Shown in pieces: positions 52,734 to 61,066 of a DNA stretch of 64,000 nucleotides. A model generated the notes under the pieces. The model worked only from the letters and a program-made list of their open reading frames with translations, searched no databases and was not told where the DNA came from. The translations under genes and the position numbers were made by a program. Location of the stretch: assembly GCF_001975785.1 (NCBI RefSeq), contig NZ_MSFI01000011.1:45070-109069 (forward strand). The letters run 5' to 3'. Positions within the stretch are counted from its first letter, which is position 1. Each line of letters opens with the position of its first letter. The stretch comes from Domibacillus epiphyticus. Its GTDB lineage: Bacteria; Bacillota; Bacilli; Bacillales; Domibacillaceae.

Positions 52734-53747
52734 TTATACAAGTGTATTCTGTGATCTTTCCTTTTCATCTTTCGAAAAATCCATTGAACTGCTGTGACCT
52801 GGCTGCAGTTTTGCGCCCGGATCAATATACCCTTTTGCATTATTCACTGCAGTCGGGCCTTCTCCAAACCCGACGGCAATCAGCTTTACTTTCCCAGGAT
52901 ACGCAGTAATATCCCCTGCAGCGTAAATACCCGGAATATTGGTCTCCATTTTCGTATTAACAACAATTGATCCTTTTTCCAAATGTAGTCCCCATTCTTT
53001 AATTGGGCCTAGAGAGGAGACAAAACCAAAGTTCACGATCAATTCATCGATATCAGCCATTTTTTCTTCCTTTGTTTTTACATGTTCCAGGACAATACGG
53101 TTCAACTTTTCTTCCCCGATTAAGTCCTTTACTGTATAGGGTGTATGCATAGTAACTCGGGAATTTTTGAGGTTTTCTACACTACTCTCATGCGCGCGAA
53201 ATTTATCCCGCCGGTGAACAAGGTGTACTTCTTTTGCGATCGGTTCAAGCATCATTGACCAATCGACTGCTGAATCTCCGCCGCCAATGACAACCACCTT
53301 TTTATTTTTGAAGCTGTTTACATCACTGATGAAATAATGAAGGTTTTGTCCTTCATACTTGGCGGCCATTTCATGTTCAAGCCGTCTTGGTTCAAAAGCG
53401 CCTGCACCTGCCGTAATAATAATAGCCTTTGAATAATGAATAGCTTTATCAGTTGTGATACGGAATGAATCATCAGCTTGCTTCTCGACATTTAACACAC
53501 ATTCTTCCAATGAAATTGTCGGATGAAATTGTTCAATTTGCGATGTTAGATTGTTCACCAATTCCTGTGCGCGTATTGGCGGGAAACCTGCTACATCATA
53601 AATATATTTTTCCGGATAAAGTGCAGCCAGCTGTCCGCCCAATTGCGGCATACTTTCAATAATTTTTACACTGCACTGGCGCATCCCACCGTAAAATGCG
53701 GTGAAAAATCCCGTAGGTCCTCCACCGATAACGGTTATATCATACAC
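52734..53747 (-). CDS. Ferredoxin-NADP+ reductase, YumC type
   Basis: A thioredoxin-reductase-like FNR of 337 aa from GTG at 53747. FAD motif [14 protein letters not shown] motif [15 protein letters not shown]; later [16 protein letters not shown]. No redox CxxC, as expected for FNR rather than thioredoxin reductase. It would supply electrons via a ferredoxin to the Paa-type oxygenase, as PaaE is absent. The GTG lacks a ribosome binding site. GGAGGG with a 7-base spacer precedes an in-frame ATA at 53769-53771, and reading from there gives [12 protein letters not shown], like the longer N-terminus of B. subtilis YumC. So initiation at ATA is possible. Confidence 0.9.
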   Translation of the reverse strand: MYDITVIGGGPTGFFTAFYGGMRQCSVKIIESMPQLGGQLAALYPEKYIYDVAGFPPIRAQELVNNLTSQIEQFHPTISLEECVLNVEKQADDSFRITTDKAIHYSKAIIITAGAGAFEPRRLEHEMAAKYEGQNLHYFISDVNSFKNKKVVVIGGGDSAVDWSMMLEPIAKEVHLVHRRDKFRAHESSVENLKNSRVTMHTPYTVKDLIGEEKLNRIVLEHVKTKEEKMADIDELIVNFGFVSSLGPIKEWGLHLEKGSIVVNTKMETNIPGIYAAGDITAYPGKVKLIAVGFGEGPTAVNNAKGYIDPGAKLQPGHSSSMDFSKDEKERSQNTLV

Positions 53748-53803
53748 TTTATTATCGGTTATAAGTGTTATTTTTCTTCCCTCCTATCACCCTTATGAGA
53801 TGA

Positions 53804-54256
53804 TCATGCATTAAACATCGGCTTTTGTTCAACCGTTTCTGTTTCCGGCTCATCCATTAAAACCTGGCGGACATGATCAGGAATACGGACTGCTGAAATG
53901 GAACCGTCCTTCTGTTTTTTCACCCATCCCCGCAGCTCATATCCACTTCCAGCCATTGTATCATTCCGAAATATTTCATGGTTCAATTTGATGGTTTTAT
54001 TGTTTATTTCCGATGCTGCCGTCTTAATCGTCAAAATATCATCATAATAAAGAGCATGTTTAAACGTACATCTCGTATCCAGTATCGGGAGAATGATCTG
54101 TTGTTCCTCTGACAGCTTCAATGGTGACAAACCGGCATTTCTAAAAAAGTGGTGCCCTGCAATATCAAACCATTTAAAAAAATTCGGATAATAAACAATT
54201 CCTGCGACATCCGTATCTCCCCAATTGACGAGTACTTGTATTTCATTTTTTCGCAT
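53804..54256 (-). CDS. Acyl-CoA thioesterase, 4-hydroxybenzoyl-CoA thioesterase/YbgC hotdog type
   Basis: A 150-aa hotdog thioesterase. The catalytic Asp region NWGDTDVAGIVYYPNFFKWFD is at residues 11-31. The start at 54256 follows GGGAGGA; a longer frame to 54334 lies inside the ligase gene and is rejected. In Paa-type pathways such thioesterases release CoA from dead-end epoxide or diol esters, so a protective role is likely; hydrolysis of a hydroxybenzoyl-CoA product is the alternative. Confidence 0.85.
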   Translation of the reverse strand: MRKNEIQVLVNWGDTDVAGIVYYPNFFKWFDIAGHHFFRNAGLSPLKLSEEQQIILPILDTRCTFKHALYYDDILTIKTAASEINNKTIKLNHEIFRNDTMAGSGYELRGWVKKQKDGSISAVRIPDHVRQVLMDEPETETVEQKPMFNA

Positions 54257-54266
54257 ACGTTCCTCC

Positions 54267-55829
54267 CTACACCCGTAATCGGAAACGCTGAATCTTTCCA
54301 GAACTTGTTTTTGGAAGTTCATCAATATATTCAATCACACGCGGGAATTTATACCTTGCCAGTTTTGATTTAGCGTAGTTCACTAACTCATTTGTCAACT
54401 CATCACACGGTGAATAACCATCTTTTAATACAACATACGCTTTTAATAAGGTTAATCCTTCTTCTGTTGTTTCCCCGACAACGGCTATTTCGAGGACTGC
54501 TTGATGTTCCACTAAGCAATTCTCTACTTCGACCGGCGAAACCCAAATCCCGCCAATCTTTAACATATCATCTGCTCTTCCATAATACGTATAGTATCCG
54601 TCTTCGTCCTTGTAATACTTGTCGCCGGTAGCGAACCATTCACCGATTATTTTTTCCTTGTTCAAAGTATGAAGATTCCAATAGCCAGGGGTGAGACTAT
54701 CTCCTTTAATGAGTAAATCTCCAACCGTGTTTGGCCCTACTTCATTCCCATCCTCATCCACTACTTTCGCTTCGTAGCCTGGAACAACCTTTCCGGAAGT
54801 GCCCGGCCGGATATCATGGATGCGATTGGAAATGTATATATGAAGTGCCTCAGTCGAGCCAATACCATCTAAAATATCAATGCCAAAAAGTTCCTTCCAT
54901 CTCTTTAAAAATGCCTCAGGCAATGCTTCTCCAGCCGACGTACAAATTCTTAATGATGACAAATCATATTGGTTTCCACTTCGTTCAACATAATCCATAA
55001 TCGAGCCATAAAGTGTTGGCACACCAAAGAAGATGGTCGGTTTGTATGTTTCGATTATACTTAATACTTTCTCTGGAAGAGGCCGTTCTGAAAGCAGGAC
55101 AGTGGACGCCCCTGCTCCTAACGGAAAATACATCCCGCCGCCGAGCCCGTATGCAAAAAATAGTTTTGAAGCGGAAAAGCAAATATCATCTTCAGTGATT
55201 TGCAACACTTCCTGCGCATAGGTGTTTAACGCATATTCCATATCATGCTGCAAGTGAATGACACCCTTGGCTTCACCTGTGCTGCCAGAACTAAAAAGCC
55301 AAAAAGCAGCATCATCCCCGCACGTATAACTTGTTTTTACGTTATCCGGCGCACTTTTGATTAGTTCCCAATACTGATAATCACGGCCTGATAGCTTCTC
55401 CCGGTCATCCGATATAATAATCACATGCTGAAGATAAAGAAACTTATCTCGAAAAGCGCTTATGTTCTCCCATAAATCTTCATGGATGATTAATGCTTTT
55501 GCTCTGCTTTTATTAAGGTAGTATTCGTAATCTCCTGGTTTCATCATCGTATTAACCGGAATCGGAACGGCGCCAATTTTGATGGAGCCATAAAACGAAG
55601 TGATAAATTCTGGTGAATCATAACAGACTAGCAGCACTCTATTTTCAGCTTCAATCCCTAATTCTTTTAAAGCATAGCCTACCTTATTTACACATTTTTG
55701 TAATTCGATATAGGTGATTTGCTCATCACGGTAATAAATAGCGGTTTTTTCACCTAAACCAAAACTAATTTTTTCATCAATAAATTTTGTGGCAGCATTA
55801 TAAGGTATCCCGATGCCCTTTACATCCAT
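54267..55829 (-). CDS. Benzoate-CoA ligase family acyl-CoA synthetase
   Basis: A 520-aa ANL ligase of the benzoate-CoA ligase family (BadA/BclA-like). Opening IPYNAATKFIDEKI is typical of it. P-loop LFSSGSTGEAKGV, A5 DGIGSTEALHIYISN, hinge and A8 FATGDKYYKDEDGYYTYYGR, catalytic Lys in PKTSSGKIQRF. Start at 55829 follows GGGGAGAAG; an ATG at 55847 lacks a site. It activates an aromatic acid to the CoA ester. It is not of the PaaK phenylacetate ligase type. A 195-base gap separates it from the upstream hydratase gene. Confidence 0.88.
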   Translation of the reverse strand: MDVKGIGIPYNAATKFIDEKISFGLGEKTAIYYRDEQITYIELQKCVNKVGYALKELGIEAENRVLLVCYDSPEFITSFYGSIKIGAVPIPVNTMMKPGDYEYYLNKSRAKALIIHEDLWENISAFRDKFLYLQHVIIISDDREKLSGRDYQYWELIKSAPDNVKTSYTCGDDAAFWLFSSGSTGEAKGVIHLQHDMEYALNTYAQEVLQITEDDICFSASKLFFAYGLGGGMYFPLGAGASTVLLSERPLPEKVLSIIETYKPTIFFGVPTLYGSIMDYVERSGNQYDLSSLRICTSAGEALPEAFLKRWKELFGIDILDGIGSTEALHIYISNRIHDIRPGTSGKVVPGYEAKVVDEDGNEVGPNTVGDLLIKGDSLTPGYWNLHTLNKEKIIGEWFATGDKYYKDEDGYYTYYGRADDMLKIGGIWVSPVEVENCLVEHQAVLEIAVVGETTEEGLTLLKAYVVLKDGYSPCDELTNELVNYAKSKLARYKFPRVIEYIDELPKTSSGKIQRFRLRV

Positions 55830-55959
55830 TTTCTTCTCCCCTGTCATTTAATCAATTTATTTCATTTCCAAAAACGTAAGGGTAAAGTGTCTAGGAGGAA
55901 TAATCGTATTCGTATCATCACATGCAGCAAAACAAAACACGCTGAAACAAATGGTTTCC

Positions 55960-56019
55960 ATGCAAAGGACAGGACAGGAACACCTCTTTAGGGATGAAGA
56001 GATATTTCTGTCCTTGCAT
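55960..56019. repeat. Long imperfect inverted repeat between hydratase and ligase genes
   Basis: ATGCAAAGGACAG (55960-55972) and CTGTCCTTGCAT (56008-56019) pair, and inside CTCTT and AAGAG can pair further. T-run occurs only on the plus strand, which does not suit a minus-strand terminator. A structured RNA or a small repeat element is possible. Confidence 0.45.
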
Positions 56020-56042
56020 TTTTATGTTAAGCAATGAGATCC

Positions 56043-56843
56043 TTATAGCCCTTTCCAGTCGGGGCTGCGTTTTTCAAGGAACGCGCTAAGTCCTTCTTTT
56101 GCATCTTCCGAACGGAACAACAGGTTTTGCAGCTCTCCTTCATAGCGGATTGCCGCATTTAATGGCATTTCTTTCCCGTTCATGATCGACAGTTTAATGT
56201 TTGATGCGGCATATGGAGCAGTGCTCGCTACGCGCTCTGCGTATTCCATTGTTTTTGCTCTCGTCTCTGCCTGCGGGAACACACGGTTGACAAGCCCCAT
56301 ATCCAGCGCTTCCTGCGGCGTGTATAACGCTCCTGTTATGTTCATGTCAAGTGCTTGTGAGAATCCGACGAGACGTGCAAGTCTCTGTGTTCCGCCAGTT
56401 CCTGCAAGAACACCGAGAGAGATTTCCGGAAGTCCGATGTTGCCTGATTTATCTCCCATGAAACGGAGGTCGCAGGCAAGCGCCATTTCAAGACCGCCGC
56501 CGACTGTGTGGCCTTCCAGGCACGCAATGTAGATCTGCGGCGAACGTGCAATTTTGTCAAGTGTTTCGTTGCAGAACAGGCAGAACTGTGTTTTAAAGCG
56601 CGGTTCTGCCGCTTTTAGGAAATTAATATCAGCCCCAGCGGAGAAGAATTTTGGCATGTCGCTGACCATGACGACTACTTTAATATCTGAGTCAAATCGG
56701 ATCTCGTCAATGGCTTCATTCAGTTCTCTGTAGTAATCAAGCGTGTAAGAGTTTGCTTTATTTACATGAAGATGGATTTCCGCAATAGATCCTTTTTTCA
56801 CGACGGATAAATTTTCTTTTTTCGTTTCTGTTACTAGTGTCAT
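56043..56843 (-). CDS. Enoyl-CoA hydratase/isomerase family protein
   Basis: A 266-aa crotonase. Oxyanion-hole loop SAGADINFLKAAE; the second loop LEGHTVGGGLEMALACDLRFMG; catalytic part PEISLGVLAGTGGTQRLARL. Likely acts in beta-oxidation-like steps of ring-opened CoA esters. The last 19 codons are almost the same at DNA level as the gene entering at 63938-64000. Distance to the other hydratase is 47 bases. Confidence 0.88.
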   Translation of the reverse strand: MTLVTETKKENLSVVKKGSIAEIHLHVNKANSYTLDYYRELNEAIDEIRFDSDIKVVVMVSDMPKFFSAGADINFLKAAEPRFKTQFCLFCNETLDKIARSPQIYIACLEGHTVGGGLEMALACDLRFMGDKSGNIGLPEISLGVLAGTGGTQRLARLVGFSQALDMNITGALYTPQEALDMGLVNRVFPQAETRAKTMEYAERVASTAPYAASNIKLSIMNGKEMPLNAAIRYEGELQNLLFRSEDAKEGLSAFLEKRSPDWKGL

Positions 56844-56890
56844 TGTAATTCCTCCTTATTTATGAAAAGAAATTTTTTTATAAATTACTC

Positions 56891-57685
56891 TTATACTTCA
56901 GCTGCGCTTTGTTTATAATCCGGGAGACGCTTTTCTTTAAAAGCTGCCAGTCCTTCCAAACGATCAGGGTGAGGAATGGTCTCTTGATAACAGGCCCATT
57001 CTTCTAAAAGACCTTCATTTACTTGCGCTTTAAATTGATAATTAATCGCCTTTTTTGCTAATTGAACAGAATGATTGGAATTTGCCGCTATTCCCTCCGC
57101 TATTTTAAGCGCTTTCATTTCTGCTTCGCCAGAAGGGCACATTTCTTCAACCAGCCCTAGCGAAACAGCCTGCTCTGCAGGTAACTTTGCCGCAGTGAAA
57201 ATGAGTTTTTTCGCCATGCCAATTCCGACTAGCTGTGAAAGCCGTTGTGTCCCGCCCGCCCCCGGAATAATTCCCCAGGAAACTTCAGTCAGTCCAATTA
57301 CCGCATCCTCTTCCATTACACGCATGTCGCATGCCAGCACCAACTCACAGCCGCCCCCTAAAGCCAAACCTTTTATGGAGGCAATTGTCGGCATTGGCAG
57401 ATCAGCTATTTCATTAAATGTCTGTCTTAACAATGAAACGTATGAGCGAATTTCTCCCTCATTCATTTCTTGGCGTTCTTTTAGGTCAGCCCCTGCACAA
57501 AACGACTTACTTTCTCCACCTGTAAATATAATTGCTCGCAGTCTTTGATCAGTGGACAGCTTTCTCACTTGTTCCTGTAAATCTTTCACTAAAAATTCAC
57601 TGAGTGCATTCGCTTTTTTTGGGTTGTGAAGGTGAACAAACCCGATATTGTTTCTCACTTCGAACAGAACGCCGCTTTGGGTCAT
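56891..57685 (-). CDS. Enoyl-CoA hydratase/isomerase family protein
   Basis: A 264-aa crotonase. Loops FCAGADLKERQEMNEG and IKGLALGGGCELVLACDMRVM, active-site part TEVSWGIIPGAGGTQRLSQL with the two Glu. Could be PaaF/PaaG-like, hydrating or isomerising the epoxide-derived oxepin-CoA chain; the exact subtype cannot be told. It follows paaC by 24 bases. Confidence 0.88.
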   Translation of the reverse strand: MTQSGVLFEVRNNIGFVHLHNPKKANALSEFLVKDLQEQVRKLSTDQRLRAIIFTGGESKSFCAGADLKERQEMNEGEIRSYVSLLRQTFNEIADLPMPTIASIKGLALGGGCELVLACDMRVMEEDAVIGLTEVSWGIIPGAGGTQRLSQLVGIGMAKKLIFTAAKLPAEQAVSLGLVEEMCPSGEAEMKALKIAEGIAANSNHSVQLAKKAINYQFKAQVNEGLLEEWACYQETIPHPDRLEGLAAFKEKRLPDYKQSAAEV

Positions 57686-57709
57686 ACTAGTAATTCACCC
57701 CCCTATTGT

Positions 57710-58348
57710 TTAATTGGGCACTGCCATTTTTTGTACTCTTCGATCAAATTCCTCTGCCAGCTGTGCGTTTGGAAGGATGTAGTTTCCATCAGCTAATTCT
57801 TTTTTTCCTTCTATCGATTTTAGCCAGCTGACTGCTTCAAGAATAAATGAATCTAAATAACCCTGAAACTTCTCCTGAATGGGTGCACTGTCTTCCAATA
57901 GCTGCTGGACCCATCCTTCGGTATAGACAATATGCTCTTTTTGTTCTCTCACTAATTTGTGAATTCGGGAAGCCACTTCTTTCTCATCCGCTTCTAAAAT
58001 AGCTCTTAATACAATATCCACACTCAAATTTACAGCGTATAAAGCCGCGATTAATGACAACCAGTCATTAACACGTTCAACAAACGGAAATGCTTTTCCT
58101 GTTTGTTTTTCAATTTCGGGCTTGCTTCCTTTGAAACCCTTAAGATCTAACGACCAATTGTAAAGGAGCCGTGCGTGTCCAAGTTCACCTTGTGCCATAG
58201 CGACAGCAGAAAGTGTTGATTCCAGTCTTGGGCCGCTAATACCTACTTCAACAAGCCGGTCTCCTAATAAATATTTATTGTCTGCGATCGTTTCAAGTAT
58301 TGAAGTAAGGGCTTGCAACCCTTTATCTTGTTCTGCCATATCCCTCAT
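57710..58348 (-). CDS. paaC: Paa-type epoxidase subunit C (structural)
   Basis: A 212-aa ferritin-like helical protein, PaaC-like. DNKYLLGDRLVEVGISGPRLES and AMAQGELGHARLLYNWSLDL show the family, which binds PaaA but lacks a full diiron site. Shorter than E. coli PaaC. Start at 58348 overlaps paaB as ATGA; an ATG at 58339 has a better spacing to GGAGG. Fourth in the paaA-D-B-C order. Confidence 0.85.
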   Translation of the reverse strand: MRDMAEQDKGLQALTSILETIADNKYLLGDRLVEVGISGPRLESTLSAVAMAQGELGHARLLYNWSLDLKGFKGSKPEIEKQTGKAFPFVERVNDWLSLIAALYAVNLSVDIVLRAILEADEKEVASRIHKLVREQKEHIVYTEGWVQQLLEDSAPIQEKFQGYLDSFILEAVSWLKSIEGKKELADGNYILPNAQLAEEFDRRVQKMAVPN

Positions 58349-58575
58349 GCCTCCTCTTTTTCAAGCAATGCTTCTGGCTTCCGTATCCAATAAATCTGAT
58401 CTCTTTTTACAACAAGCATCTCAACCCATTTTTCCTCGTCATACGTAAAAGACGCGTATACTTTCGCCAGTTCTTCCGTTTCAGCTTCAACTGAGCCGAT
58501 ATGAACAAGGTCGTCACCCCGCTTGATACGTGTAAATACATCATAGACACACAGGCTTTTCTTTTTTGTGTTCAT
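58345..58575 (-). CDS. paaB: Paa-type epoxidase subunit B
   Basis: A 76-aa small subunit with the PaaB segment YDVFTRIKRGDDLVHIGSVEA. Start at 58575 overlaps the paaD stop (ATGA); GGGGGG lies upstream. The longer in-frame reading to 58653 lies within paaD. It holds the multi-subunit epoxidase together. Confidence 0.85.
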   Translation of the reverse strand: MNTKKKSLCVYDVFTRIKRGDDLVHIGSVEAETEELAKVYASFTYDEEKWVEMLVVKRDQIYWIRKPEALLEKEEA

Positions 58576-58898
58576 CGGGAACTGACCCCCCAATTTTTCA
58601 TTTTTTGCTTCCCTTCCTCCGTGAGGCGATCCACTGTCCATGGCGGATCCCATACAACATGAATGTCCACTGAACGTATTTCCGGTTCATCCAGCAGCCG
58701 TTTTTCAATGTCACCTTTAATCCATTCTGTACACGCACAGCCTACAGCTGTAAACGTCATTGTGACCTTCACTGTTCCGCTGTCTTCTTTTATTCCGTAT
58801 ATAAGCCCCATATCCACTACACTTATTGGAAACTCAGGATCCATCACTTCCTTAAGCGCATCCCAATACTTTTGTTCATTTTGTACATGCACCGCCAC
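58572..58898 (-). CDS. paaD: PaaD-like Fe-S assembly protein (MIP18/DUF59)
   Basis: A 108-aa DUF59 protein: LKEVMDPEFPISVVDMGLIYGI and TAVGCACTEW with a conserved Cys. Longer PaaD proteins carry a C-terminal zinc part, which is missing here. It is thought to help mature the metal centre. It lies between paaA and paaB, one base after paaA's stop. Confidence 0.85.
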   Translation of the reverse strand: MAVHVQNEQKYWDALKEVMDPEFPISVVDMGLIYGIKEDSGTVKVTMTFTAVGCACTEWIKGDIEKRLLDEPEIRSVDIHVVWDPPWTVDRLTEEGKQKMKNWGVSSR

Positions 58899-58899
58899 G

Positions 58900-59832
58900 T
58901 TAGCTCACCTCTTTCCGCATGTTTTCCAGTTCATTCGCACCTTTTTGTAAGCGCTCTACAAATTCTGAATTTCTTGGTCCACGGTTTTTAAAACGTTTAA
59001 TTACGTTTTCCCATGTATCCGGCTGATCCGTCAGCCACTGCTTCTTTTCTGCATCAAACTTACATGGAAATGGGACGTCCAGTACATATTTCCCGCTTGT
59101 CTCATCATAATGCGCAGGGACTTTAACGCCGATCGATTCGCAGAATGGAACGGCTGTTGAAAGCCACTTTTGACGAAGCTGATCATTTGTTTTTCCTTTG
59201 AGTTTATAATCAAGCTGTGCTGAACGGCTTTTTAAATCATCTGCGACCCCGAAAAATTCAAGAGCCATCAGGAACATCCAATCACTTGCTTTTTGAACCT
59301 GTTCTTTTAATTCAGGATCTTTCATAGCAGATTTCATAATGATCTCGCCGTTACGCAAATGAAACAGTTCTTCCTTATCGACTTTTACCAATGCCCGTTT
59401 CCATGGACCATAAGATGTATGTTCGAACGCATCTCCTAACAGGGTATAACCTGCACGGTCAAAATAAGCGTTAAACACCCCCAGTTCAACCCAATTTGAC
59501 AATTCAAAATCAAATGCATACGGGTTCTTCCACTGATTTGGTTCACGTTTATATAAAAGTTCATCTACATCTTCTCCTAATTCTTTAAGAAGACGATAAG
59601 CAATATGAGCATGCCCAATTTCATCCTGCATAATCGCCAGCGCCGTGATCTTATGATTTAGCGTCGGTGCCTGATCGTAGACGGTAAGCAGCGGCGGAAC
59701 ACTTAATAATTCCGTGTCTCCCACAATCAAAAGCGTTTGTTTTATGGCTTTTAAATATTCTTCATTCATATCTTCTGCTCGTTCAACAATAAATCCATTA
59801 TTTACTTTATCTTTTAGAAGGTTCGTCCCCAC
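58900..59832 (-). CDS. paaA: Paa-type aromatic-CoA ring-epoxidase catalytic subunit A
   Basis: A 310-aa diiron oxygenase. Metal-site motifs seen (numbered from 59841): E74-I-G-H77 in DEIGHAH, and E158-L-F-H161 in KEELFH. PaaA with PaaC oxidises phenylacetyl-CoA to a 1,2-epoxide. Here the neighbour is a benzoate-CoA ligase type enzyme, so the true ester is uncertain. Start: GTG at 59832 is 8 bases after AAAGAGG; an alternative GTG at 59841 overlaps that site. It leads the paaA-D-B-C operon and has a clear sigma-A promoter. Confidence 0.88.
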   Translation of the reverse strand: MGTNLLKDKVNNGFIVERAEDMNEEYLKAIKQTLLIVGDTELLSVPPLLTVYDQAPTLNHKITALAIMQDEIGHAHIAYRLLKELGEDVDELLYKREPNQWKNPYAFDFELSNWVELGVFNAYFDRAGYTLLGDAFEHTSYGPWKRALVKVDKEELFHLRNGEIIMKSAMKDPELKEQVQKASDWMFLMALEFFGVADDLKSRSAQLDYKLKGKTNDQLRQKWLSTAVPFCESIGVKVPAHYDETSGKYVLDVPFPCKFDAEKKQWLTDQPDTWENVIKRFKNRGPRNSEFVERLQKGANELENMRKEVS

Positions 59833-59881
59833 TTTTTCCACCTCTTTTTAATTACGTTTTTTTAACAATCGTATTAATAAC

Positions 59882-59910
59882 ATAATAAAAATATTATAAA
59901 ATAAAGTCAA
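59882..59910 (-). promoter_or_regulatory. Sigma-A promoter of the paa operon
   Basis: TTGACT (59905-59910) and TATTAT (59882-59887) with 17 bases between them, about 45 bases before paaA. Upstream of the -35 box GTGATAATTTTCA resembles the sequence ATGATAACTTCA before paaX and may be a PaaX half-site. Confidence 0.65.
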
Positions 59911-59962
59911 GTCTTAAAAGTGATAATTTTCAGTTTTTTTACTAAATTCAGTATATTCAACA

Positions 59963-59998
59963 CAAAAAAGCTATCTGAAAAAAATTTTTCAGATAGCT
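59963..59998 (-). terminator. Terminator of the paaX-MBL unit
   Basis: AGCTATCTGAAAAA and TTTTTCAGATAGCT stem followed on the minus strand by TTTTTTG. It separates the upstream regulator unit from the paaA promoter. Confidence 0.85.
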
Positions 59999-60068
59999 CC
60001 ATTTTTAAAAAACACTCTTTCATCATCTGTATTGGTTACGGATTTAAAAAAAACATAAAGTTTCTGTT

Positions 60069-61046
60069 CTAACTGGCTTTTTTCTGCATATACACATACT
60101 TGTTTTCTTTTACTTCTTTTACAACACGCTTTTCAAAAACAAGGTATTCCAGATGGGCAACAATCTCAGCTATCGCAAACCGCCATTGGTGAGTGGTCAA
60201 TTTTCTATTCTCAAATAGATAGGAAGCCACTTCGTAGGCTGTCCAGCCATCGTTTACTAACATTTCGATTTGTTCAAGCCTTTTTTCATGATGAACGAAT
60301 ATTTCTTCCACCCGTACAGCAAGATGATTGACAATGTTTCCATGTGCGGTTAATGTGATATCCACATTTAAGTTTTGTACTTTTTTCAAAGATTCAAAGT
60401 AGTTCTGTAACGGATTTTTATCGCAATCAGGCCATAAACTTATATTCGGCGTAATTTTATCCAGTACGTGATCCGCTGCAAGTAAATAATGCTTTTCCCT
60501 CTGATATAGACATATTAACCCATCACTATGCCCTGGCGTTTCGATAATTTCCCACACGTTTCCGCCCAGAGTTATTTTATTTTCTGGCAGTACGGTTAAC
60601 TTCGGCAGCGGGTGAACAAACTTTGATAATCTTTTCATATTATGCTCAATAGATTTTGCTAATTCGGGAGGAGCCCCGTGCTCTCTGCACATCTCTCCTA
60701 CTTTTTCGGCTTGCCTGCTGCCTTCCCCCCAAACACGATGAACCATTTGTTCATCTGTATTACTTATATACACTGGCGCCCCGGTTTTTTCTTGAAGCCA
60801 GCCGCTGAGGCCAAAATGATCAGGGTGAAAATGGGTAATCACAATCGCATTGACCCGATCTTCTTCAATACCTAATGAAAAAAACACATCTTCCCAAGCT
60901 TTTGCCGCTTCATTATTATTCAACCCCGTATCCACGATACTCCATCCATCTGGTTCTTTGAATACATAGCAATAGACATACTTCATTGGAAAAGGAACAG
61001 GGATAGCGACTCTGTACATCGTCTCATCAATTTGCTGAATCGTCAT
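60069..61046 (-). CDS. MBL-fold metallo-hydrolase
   Basis: A 325-aa metallo-beta-lactamase-fold protein. Metal motif THFHPDHFG; later histidines TPGHSDGL, AADHVLD and LTAHGNI. Start at 61046 because GCGGGGAAAT lies just upstream; an in-frame TTG at 61082 falls within the hydratase gene. Could hydrolyse a CoA thioester or lactone of the pathway. The C-terminal helical part resembles that of the glyoxalase-II-like hydrolases of aromatic clusters. Confidence 0.82.
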   Translation of the reverse strand: MTIQQIDETMYRVAIPVPFPMKYVYCYVFKEPDGWSIVDTGLNNNEAAKAWEDVFFSLGIEEDRVNAIVITHFHPDHFGLSGWLQEKTGAPVYISNTDEQMVHRVWGEGSRQAEKVGEMCREHGAPPELAKSIEHNMKRLSKFVHPLPKLTVLPENKITLGGNVWEIIETPGHSDGLICLYQREKHYLLAADHVLDKITPNISLWPDCDKNPLQNYFESLKKVQNLNVDITLTAHGNIVNHLAVRVEEIFVHHEKRLEQIEMLVNDGWTAYEVASYLFENRKLTTHQWRFAIAEIVAHLEYLVFEKRVVKEVKENKYVYMQKKAS

Positions 61047-61066
61047 GATTTCCCCGCTCTTATCCA

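Noticed and set aside
52734..53747. Thioredoxin reductase
   Set aside because: The redox CxxC pair is absent and the whole protein follows YumC-type ferredoxin-NADP reductase.
54267..55829. Phenylacetate-CoA ligase PaaK
   Set aside because: Length of 520 aa and the N-terminal YNAATKFID fit the benzoate-CoA ligase family, not the shorter PaaK.
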